Made by a program: the position numbers and the translations under genes
Shown here: one piece after another, positions 1-5,436 of the stretch
How the letters are laid out: each line of letters opens with the position of its first letter
How positions within the stretch are numbered: position 1 is the stretch's first letter
The notes under the pieces: model-generated
What the model was told of the DNA's origin: nothing
The model's database searches: none
Seen by the model: only the letters and a program-made list of their open reading frames with translations
Source of the DNA: Mediterraneibacter glycyrrhizinilyticus
Lineage (GTDB): Bacteria; Bacillota; Clostridia; Lachnospirales; Lachnospiraceae
Direction of reading: 5' to 3'
Length of the DNA stretch: 64,000 bases
Assembly (NCBI RefSeq): GCF_016902345.1
Contig: NZ_JACJLR010000005.1
Location: 1 to 64,000, forward strand

Positions 1-166
1 GTTAAGCGAACCATGTACGGGCGGTGTAGCAAGAGATTGCTTGAGGCTAAACTGATGTATCGTAGCGGCTGATTAAAAACGACCAAACACTAATAAATGC
101 GGAAGAACCAATTTAGTTTTGCAATCGACGTTAAATTAAAAAAAGTAAAGAAATTGAAAAAAGTGC
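1..166. other. Unassigned non-coding stretch at window start
   Basis: No credible ORF is present. The first 110 bases are GC-mixed and look structured, but I cannot match them to an RNA family I recognise. The following 55 bases are A/T-rich and lead into the tRNA promoter. It may be the tail of an RNA gene that begins outside the window; this is a guess. Confidence 0.3.
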
Positions 167-194
167 TTGATTTTTTTGATAAGTTTGGTATAAT
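167..194 (+). promoter_or_regulatory. Sigma-70-type promoter of the tRNA pair
   Basis: A -35 element TTGATT (167-172) and a consensus -10 TATAAT (189-194) are separated by 16 bp. The predicted start lies about 30 bp before tRNA-Gln. The surrounding A/T-rich sequence fits a strong stable-RNA promoter. Confidence 0.65.
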
Positions 195-231
195 AACCAT
201 GTTGCTTGTGAGCGACGAAAAAAACAACTGA

Positions 232-303
232 TGCGGAATGGTGTAATTGGCAGCACAGCAGACTCTGACTCTGTTAGTAGGGGTTCAAGTCCCTTTTCCG
301 TAG
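232..303 (+). tRNA. tRNA-Gln (anticodon CTG)
   Basis: The cloverleaf folds by eye. The acceptor arm pairs TGCGGAA with TTCCGTA, the D arm pairs GTGT with GCAC, and the anticodon stem pairs GCAGA with TCTGT around the loop CTCTGAC, giving anticodon CTG. The T arm carries TTCAAGT. The 3' CCA is not encoded. CTG reads the glutamine codon CAG. Confidence 0.9.
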
Positions 304-338
304 CTGGGAATTTGCAGAGAGCAAGTTCCCTATTTTAT

Positions 339-412
<74 letters not shown>

Positions 413-587
413 TTTTTTCATGCAAAAATATAGGTTTTTCGGGTGTTGGTAAGCCGATATTTAAACAAACGTTCGTGTTACCTGATGTTACCTCCACGGA
501 CGTAAAAATTAAAGGAGGAAATCTTGCATGTATGCTCCTTTCCGAAAAACTTTTTACCGGATAAAATTGAAAAGATGATATGAATAA

Positions 588-622
588 AAGGATCACTGCT
601 CTTTCTGAAAGAGGTGATCCTT
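588..622. terminator. Convergent hairpin terminator
   Basis: The arms AAGGATCAC and GTGATCCTT flank an inner CTCTTT/AAAGAG pairing. T-rich sequence follows on the + strand and A-rich sequence precedes it, so it can end both the tRNA transcript and the XRE gene on the opposite strand, whose stop codon it touches. Confidence 0.65.
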
Positions 623-827
623 AATTTTTGTTCTTTGACCTTCCGACCAGATAATCCAGAGAGACTCCATAATAGTCAGCCAGCTTAATAAAGACTTCAA
701 TTGGAATATTGATCTTTCCCAATTCATATTTAGAATATGTGGTCTGCTTTATATTCAGATAATCAGCAATCTCCTGCTGTGTTTTATCATTATCTTCACG
801 GAGATTCCGGATATTTTCAAATACCAT
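621..827 (-). CDS. Small XRE-family HTH regulator
   Basis: This 68-residue protein is almost entirely a helix-turn-helix domain of the Cro/CI (XRE) class. Residues 5-60 contain the typical pattern, with a TQQEIADYL recognition region, TYSKYELGK, and an ending LADYYGVSLDYLVG that is characteristic of the family. There is no sensor or peptidase domain, so it is probably a DNA-binding repressor acting as a dimer. It is transcribed away from the hypothetical gene at 986. The intervening DNA has two 15-bp AGTC-N7-GACT dyads, one lying between a good -10 box (TATAAT on the minus strand, 857-862) and the -35 region of this gene, which suggests autorepression. Such stand-alone regulators are common next to decayed mobile DNA. 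Family call is firm; targets are unknown. Confidence 0.85.
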   Translation of the reverse strand: MVFENIRNLREDNDKTQQEIADYLNIKQTTYSKYELGKINIPIEVFIKLADYYGVSLDYLVGRSKNKN

Positions 828-866
828 GTCTTACTTACTTCCCTCAATTTTTCTTCATTATAAAAA

Positions 867-906
867 AGTCTCGACACGACTATTGAATTTTAGTCTCATT
901 ACGACT
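867..906. promoter_or_regulatory. Tandem operator-like dyads of the XRE regulator
   Basis: AGTCTCGACACGACT (867-881) and AGTCTCATTACGACT (892-906) share AGTCTC at the left and ACGACT at the right, with 25 bp between equivalent positions. The outer AGTC/GACT forms a dyad. The first copy sits just upstream of the minus-strand -10 box at 857-862. Assignment to the XRE protein is inference from position and symmetry. Confidence 0.55.
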
Positions 907-985
907 GTATTTGCTTTGAGAGTATCTTTAAGAATTGGCAAAAAGGGAAAATTAAATATTAGCCTACATAGGGATAATAGCGAAA

Positions 986-1231
986 ATGGAATGGACAGAA
1001 AAACAATATAAACGTTTTAAAAAATTTATACTGGGCGATGATATGGATTTCTATGAGGAATATACGATTAATCTGACTGATGAGCAACAAAAGGAATTCT
1101 TTACAGAAAATCCTGATTTTATGTCGGAATATCCGATCAGCCGAGATAAGATATATCTACTAAAAGACCCTATATACAGAGGTATGATGCGGAAAATAAA
1201 AAAATATGAAAATAACACAGGAGATGAATAA
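986..1231 (+). CDS. Hypothetical acidic small protein
   Basis: This is an 81-residue soluble protein rich in Lys, Glu, Asp and aromatic residues, with no signal peptide or membrane segment. I do not recognise a domain. The upstream GGGATAA is a weak ribosome binding site, so the start could instead be the internal Met at residue 20. It is divergent from the XRE gene, and the two could be a regulator and regulated-gene pair of a decayed element. That it is a real gene is plausible but not certain. Confidence 0.45.
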   Translation: MEWTEKQYKRFKKFILGDDMDFYEEYTINLTDEQQKEFFTENPDFMSEYPISRDKIYLLKDPIYRGMMRKIKKYENNTGDE

Positions 1232-1561
1232 AAACACTCCTACAAGAAAGTTCACTCTATGAGTATGGCAGGGGGTTCATAATTTTAATGATATTAGAAT
1301 ACTATCCGGCATCGCCTTTTCCTGCTTATTCTTCACATCCGTGTTTCTCTTTTCCCGCTGCCCCGCTGTTGTCGGTGATAGAATAGCAATCGGGGTATCG
1401 TTTCTGTATCATTTTGAAACGATTTATCTGGACTACCTCTTCCTTTCTTTTTCCTGTTACGCAGTAACATCACAAATGGGAGAGCTGGCAGTTCTGCCGG
1501 AATCTTTCTTTGTATGACGGGCATGCCGTCAGTCTGTGGTGAAAGTCCGCGAGGGGCGTAG
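1232..1561. other. Gene-free stretch with possible group II intron fragment
   Basis: No ORF in this stretch looks real. A small hairpin (ATCGTTTC/GAAACGAT) lies near 1397-1425. The last about 60 bases (around 1508-1580) contain GTGAAAGTCC followed by CCGACGAACCCC, which resembles the 5' half of domain I of bacterial group II introns from memory. The truncated esterase begins directly after it, so this may be a scar of an insertion followed by a deletion. Confidence 0.35.
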
Positions 1562-2038
1562 TTGCCGACGAACCCCAAAGCGATACCGGCAGCGGAGGGG
1601 ACATACAGCACTTATGCAGAAGATACGACGCCTGAGGGACTGGAAGCGTCCAGGGATCACCGGGCATTCTGCGGATTTTCCATGGGATCCGTGGCGACAT
1701 GGAGGACCTTCCAGTACTGCCAGGATTATTTCCGGTATTTTATGCCTTCCAGTGGAAATCTCACTTCTGACGGAGAGTACATGGCGTCCCTGGTGCGCGA
1801 TTCCGGGCATGAGTGGAATGATTTCTTTATCTTTGCGGCGTCCGGAACAGAAGACTTCGCCTATTCCTCTTTTAAAAGACAGATCGAAGCGATGGCGGAT
1901 GTGAGCGATGGGACGTTCCGCTATGCGGACAATGAACGGGACGGCAACCTGTACTTTCTGGAACAGGAGGGCGGAGTACACAGCGGAGAGTATGCGCAGG
2001 AATATTTCTACAACGGACTTTGCTGGATCTGGCAGTGA
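1562..2038 (+). pseudogene. C-terminal remnant of a secreted feruloyl-esterase-like alpha/beta hydrolase
   Basis: The frame encodes about 158 residues resembling the second half of an enterochelin-esterase/feruloyl-esterase D-type domain found in clostridial xylanases. It has the nucleophile elbow GFSMGS (G-x-S-x-G), a downstream FAASGTEDFAY segment holding the expected Asp region, and a GGVHSGEYAQEY segment near the C-terminus carrying the likely catalytic His. The N-terminal half, signal peptide and other modules are missing, and no usable ribosome binding site precedes the first Met. Recognisable similarity starts around residue 7 (AIPAAEGTYSTYAE). The upstream break abuts an intron-like sequence. 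It is most likely a non-functional fragment. A very short active esterase cannot be excluded but lacks the core first strands of the fold. Confidence 0.7.
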
Positions 2039-2153
2039 CAGGAAAAAACAGACCGAAAGTAAACAGGAGACGTGGATAAAAAAGCGGACTGAGGATAATC
2101 GTGGTAAAATGGACCGGAAGAATGGATAGAAAGAGAAAGAAAGGTGAGAAAAG

Positions 2154-2515
2154 ATGAAGAGACCTTATGTGATCTGTCATATATTAAGTTCTCTGGATGG
2201 AAAGATCAACGGACCGTTCATGGGAACAGAAACTGCCGGGAGGCGATGGAAAAGCTGTACCGGCTGTTTCGTATAGAGAAGCTGCTGCTCTGCGGGGGCG
2301 GAGGGGCAGACTGGAGTTTCCTGGATGCGGGCGTGGTGGATGTACTCAGTCTGCTGATGGCTCCGGTGACCGATGGAAGTCAGGGAAGTGCGTCCCTTTT
2401 TGCACAGATTTCAGGGCTGACCAGTGCAGGGCCGGTAGAATTCTCGGTAAAAGAAGTGCGCCAGACAGCAGCCGGGGGGATATATATCCGGTGTCTGGCG
2501 AAGAACTCGAAGTGA
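2154..2515 (+). pseudogene. RibD-like reductase remnant with internal deletion and frameshift
   Basis: An ATG at 2154 with a good ribosome binding site (AAAGGTGAGAAAAG) opens a frame reading MKRPYVICHILSSLDGKING, the typical N-terminus of RibD C-terminal/dihydrofolate-reductase-like proteins. After about 26 codons the similarity jumps to another frame that continues with EKLYRLFRIEKLLLCGGG, DWSFLDAGVVDVLSLLMAP and a normal C-terminus ending in LAKNSK. The family is usually about 220 residues, so roughly 100 central codons have been lost. The junction lies in ACTGCCGGG at about 2232-2240, a sequence that would encode part of both expected flanks (TAG and NCRE), suggesting a deletion between short direct repeats. 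The product is almost certainly inactive. Confidence 0.7.
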
Positions 2516-2795
2516 TGGTTCCTTCCCCTTTATGCCTTGCCGGCCGGATCTTGCTGGTATGATATTTCCCGGCTGGTTTGGGTGTCTCTGTTCTGTTATG
2601 AAATGTTAACAAAATTTAAGAAAAGCGAACATTTTTTTTAAAATTTGTATTCTATAATAAAGGTTGATTTATCGTTACAATGGCGGTAATGGATTACCAG
2701 AAAAAGTTTATTAATTCTTTCTTAAACCAATATCTTTATCACACAAGATATTGTATACTTGAAACAGACTGGAATACAAATGAGGAGATGGAATA

Positions 2796-3695
2796 ATGGA
2801 CAGGAGGAGGGGAACCCGCTATAACGTCAATGCTCTGATCCTGTGCGGACTTGTTTTCTTTGTTATTGTGGCAACGATCTTCTGTATGGTCGCAAATGGA
2901 AGGGAAGCTGCGAGGGAAGAGCGGCGTATCGCGGCGGAACAGCAGGCAGCGGCAGAGAAGGCGGCAGCTGAAAAAAAGGCACAGGAAGAGGCGGAAGCAG
3001 CCCTGGAGGCAAGGAAAAAATCAGACTCGGTCCAGCCGGGAGTGCCGGTGGGAACGACCGAGGCTCCGGAGGATGAGAAAGTTGTATACCTGACTTTTGA
3101 TGATGGTCCGTCTAAAAACACACAGAGAGTGCTGGATATCCTTGCGGAATATGATGCAAAGGCAACATTCTTTATAACAGGGCAGCAGCCTGAATATTTT
3201 CCCATGATCAAGACTGCATATGATGCGGGGCATACCATAGGGCTGCATTCTTATATCCATGAATATGACCAGGTATATGCGTCGGTGGATGCGTATTTTA
3301 AAGATCTGGAGAAAATCGGGGAGCTTGCAAAGGAGCAGATCGGTTTTGTGCCCTGCTATATCCGTTTTCCGGGAGGTGCTTCAAACACGGTGTCCAGGAA
3401 GTATACAGAGGGCATTATGTCTGAACTTACCGAGAAGGTCCTGGAAAAGGGATATCAGTATTATGACTGGAATATCAGTAGCGGAGACGGTTCGAAAGCG
3501 ACAAAAGAAGAGATCATCAAACAGTCTGAGACAGATGAGTATAATCATGTTATGATCCTGTTCCACGACGCGGCGACAAAGGATACGACGGTGGAGGCTC
3601 TGCCGGATATCCTGAAATACTATCAGGACAAAGGCTATGAGTTCCGCGGGATCGACCGGGAGAGCCTGATCTTCCACCATCAGACGAATAATTAA
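2796..3695 (+). CDS. Membrane-anchored polysaccharide deacetylase (NodB domain)
   Basis: This 299-residue protein probably removes N-acetyl groups from peptidoglycan or another cell-surface glycan. It has one N-terminal membrane segment (about residues 10-30), a highly charged Ala/Glu/Lys-rich coiled-coil stalk (about 35-75), and an extracellular NodB domain (about 95-295). The metal and catalytic motifs are intact: TFDDG at 100-104 (D102, D103), HSYIH at 151-155, the RFPGG motif near 190, a DWN segment, and a C-terminal LFHDA. Length and layout match clostridial PgdA-like enzymes. The start follows GAGGAGATGG. It precedes the first 103-bp direct repeat. Substrate (GlcNAc in peptidoglycan versus another polymer) is not shown by the sequence. 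Confidence 0.9.
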   Translation: MDRRRGTRYNVNALILCGLVFFVIVATIFCMVANGREAAREERRIAAEQQAAAEKAAAEKKAQEEAEAALEARKKSDSVQPGVPVGTTEAPEDEKVVYLTFDDGPSKNTQRVLDILAEYDAKATFFITGQQPEYFPMIKTAYDAGHTIGLHSYIHEYDQVYASVDAYFKDLEKIGELAKEQIGFVPCYIRFPGGASNTVSRKYTEGIMSELTEKVLEKGYQYYDWNISSGDGSKATKEEIIKQSETDEYNHVMILFHDAATKDTTVEALPDILKYYQDKGYEFRGIDRESLIFHHQTNN

Positions 3696-3704
3696 AGACA
3701 GAGC

Positions 3705-3807
3705 AATGAATTATCGACGAATACCCCTTTCTGTGATATGATTACGGATGTATGATCATAAAACAGAAAGGGGTATTTTCTATGGGAAATACGTCTGGAG
3801 ATAAAGA
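3705..3807 (+). repeat. 103-bp direct repeat, copy 1 (duplicated Tet-like promoter/leader)
   Basis: Identical by eye to 5334-5436. It holds a 15-bp inverted repeat (AATACCCCTTTCTGT with ACAGAAAGGGGTATT), an extended -10 promoter, an SD (AAAGGGG) and the first codons of the Tet-like gene (ATG at 3782). In this copy the reading frame continues only 16 codons and ends with a TGA at 3830-3832 that overlaps the TTG start at 3829 of the next gene, so translation may be coupled. Confidence 0.9.
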
Positions 3808-3828
3808 ACGGAGAGAGGATGAAAGTAT

Positions 3829-5310
3829 TTGAATTTTGATATGTCCCAATTTGATTCTTACCGTGAAGATAACCGACGCGAAGTTAAAAAGGCGAAAGGC
3901 GGACTTCCGCTGTCCCTGTGGGAATCTTATTCGGCTTTTGCCAACTGCTATGGCGGAGTCATTATCCTTGGTGTAAAGGAAAACAAAGACGGCAGCTGGT
4001 ATATGACCGGGCTGGAAAATGCAGCTAAGCTGCGAAAAGATTTCTGGGATACGATCAACAATAAAAATAAGGTCTCAGTAAATCTCCTGACAGATAGTGA
4101 TGTTGAAATATATGAGGAAAATGGCAATGTCATAATGGTCATTTATGTTCCTAAAGCAAAGCGGGAGCAGAAACCGATATTTATAAACGGTGATATGTTC
4201 AATGGAACCTTCCGAAGAAACTGGGAGGGGGATTATCACTGTGAGCGAAGCGAGGTGCTCGCAATGCTCCGGGATCAGCCGGAAGAGACGGCAGACATGA
4301 AAATCCTGGAAGATATGGCGCTGGATGTGCTCAATACAGAGACAGTTCATGCTTATCGTAATCGCCACATGGCTTATCGAAGGGAACATGTCTGGGAAAG
4401 ATTGGACGATGCAGAATATCTGGAAAGGATAGGTGCGGCAAAGCTGTCTGCGAAAGACAAAACTCTGCATCCTACTGCAGCGGGGCTTTTGATGTTCGGA
4501 GAGGAGTATAAGATCTTATATGAATTTCCGGAATATTTTCTTGATTACAGGGAAATTCTTGACCCGACGATCCGCTGGACAGACAGGCTGCAGTCCAGTT
4601 CTGGTGACTGGACCGGCAATTTATTTGATTTCTTTTTCCGCGTTTATGGGAAGCTTGTGAAAGATCTGAAAATTCCTTTCAAGCTGGAGGGAATAACCCG
4701 GGTAGATGATACGCCTGTACACAAGGCGTTGAGAGAAGCGTTGGCAAACTGTATCGTAAATACAGACTTTTATTTCCCGAGAGGGATCGTGATTCGGAAA
4801 GATGCAGAGTCTATCGTAATGGAGAATCCGGGGAGTATCCGGACCGGAAAAGCACAGATGCTCAAGGGAGGTATTTCGGATCCGAGAAACAAAGCTTTGA
4901 TGAAGATGTTTAATCTGATCGGTATTGGAGAGAGAGCCGGAAGCGGTGTGCCGGATATATACAGCGTGTGGGAACAGCAGGGTTGGAAACGACCGGAAGT
5001 CATAGAAGAATACGGACCCGACAGAACCATTTTGAAATTATCGTTTGTAAAAAAAGTGGCGATAAAAAATGGCGATAAAAAAGTGGCGATAAAAAATGGC
5101 GATAAAAAGAAAATCTCGAAAAAGACGGAGCAGCAGCTGGAGATTATTTTGGAATATATGAATTTCGACAGAGAATATAAAACAAGTGATATAGCAGAGT
5201 TTATCGGAGTGAAAGAGTCGAGAGCGAGAGTTCTGGTAAGCGAACTTGTAAACACTGGAAAGATCAAAGCAATCGGGAAGAATAAAGGACGCAGATATAA
5301 AAAAGAATAA
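3829..5310 (+). CDS. AlbA_2/HATPase-type putative DNA-binding regulator
   Basis: This 493-residue protein belongs to the Schlafen-AlbA/'divergent AAA-4' family often labelled RecG-like or ATP-binding transcriptional regulator. Residues about 8-130 form the AlbA_2 domain, with EVKKAKGGLP, a SYSAFANCYGG segment and an IILGVKENK strand. Residues about 285-390 carry the HATPase_c_4-type domain, with ALREALANCIVNTDF and a GIGERAGSGVP nucleotide-loop signature. A Lys-rich linker with a duplicated nine-residue unit follows, then a winged helix-turn-helix (about 440-493). The TTG start overlaps the stop of a 16-codon ORF derived from the duplicated Tet leader; ATG at 3841 is an alternative. The gene is boxed in by 103-bp direct repeats and looks like a later insertion. 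Function is unknown; relatives act as regulators or in defence-associated loci. Confidence 0.85.
   Translation: MNFDMSQFDSYREDNRREVKKAKGGLPLSLWESYSAFANCYGGVIILGVKENKDGSWYMTGLENAAKLRKDFWDTINNKNKVSVNLLTDSDVEIYEENGNVIMVIYVPKAKREQKPIFINGDMFNGTFRRNWEGDYHCERSEVLAMLRDQPEETADMKILEDMALDVLNTETVHAYRNRHMAYRREHVWERLDDAEYLERIGAAKLSAKDKTLHPTAAGLLMFGEEYKILYEFPEYFLDYREILDPTIRWTDRLQSSSGDWTGNLFDFFFRVYGKLVKDLKIPFKLEGITRVDDTPVHKALREALANCIVNTDFYFPRGIVIRKDAESIVMENPGSIRTGKAQMLKGGISDPRNKALMKMFNLIGIGERAGSGVPDIYSVWEQQGWKRPEVIEEYGPDRTILKLSFVKKVAIKNGDKKVAIKNGDKKKISKKTEQQLEIILEYMNFDREYKTSDIAEFIGVKESRARVLVSELVNTGKIKAIGKNKGRRYKKE
5056..5109 (+). repeat. Two in-frame 27-bp tandem repeats
   Basis: The unit encodes VAIKNGDKK twice (5056-5082 and 5083-5109), each unit being itself a near-duplication around TGGCGATAAAAAA. 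It forms the basic linker between the ATPase-like and winged-helix domains. Copy number could vary by slippage without breaking the frame. Confidence 0.85.
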
Positions 5311-5333
5311 TGTGTATGGTTTAGAGATAAGAT

Positions 5334-5436
5334 AATGAATTATCGACGAATACCCCTTTCTGTGATATGATTACGGATGTATGATCATAAAACAGAAAGG
5401 GGTATTTTCTATGGGAAATACGTCTGGAGATAAAGA
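5334..5436 (+). repeat. 103-bp direct repeat, copy 2, native Tet-like leader
   Basis: This copy continues into the intact Tet-like gene, so it is probably the original. Arms at 5349-5363 and 5392-5406 pair over 15 bp with a 28-nt loop. The 3' arm contains the SD AAAGGGG for ATG 5411, so read-through RNA could hide the SD. A five-codon ORF (ATG 5367 to TGA 5384) lies in the loop. Confidence 0.9.
5343..5371 (+). promoter_or_regulatory. Extended -10 promoter inside the leader dyad
   Basis: TCGACG (5343-5348; 4 of 6 matches to -35) is followed after 17 bp by TG-A-TATGAT (5363-5371), an extended -10 box. A transcript from here would start near 5378, skip the 5' hairpin arm, and leave the SD free. 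The same promoter is present in repeat copy 1. Confidence 0.5.

Noticed and set aside
527-577. 16-codon ORF with a good SD (AAAGGAGG) after the tRNAs
   Set aside because: Too short to support, no gene follows on the same strand for which it could be a leader, and no conservation can be checked.
1333-1981. Several overlapping ORFs on both strands around the esterase remnant
   Set aside because: They are shadow frames with low-complexity Arg/Pro/Ser composition and no ribosome binding sites.
3705-5436. Insertion sequence or integron cassette as the explanation of the 103-bp repeats
   Set aside because: There is no transposase, no terminal inverted repeat at the cassette ends and no attC-like site; 103 bp is far too long for a transposition target duplication. 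A duplication-based origin is favoured.
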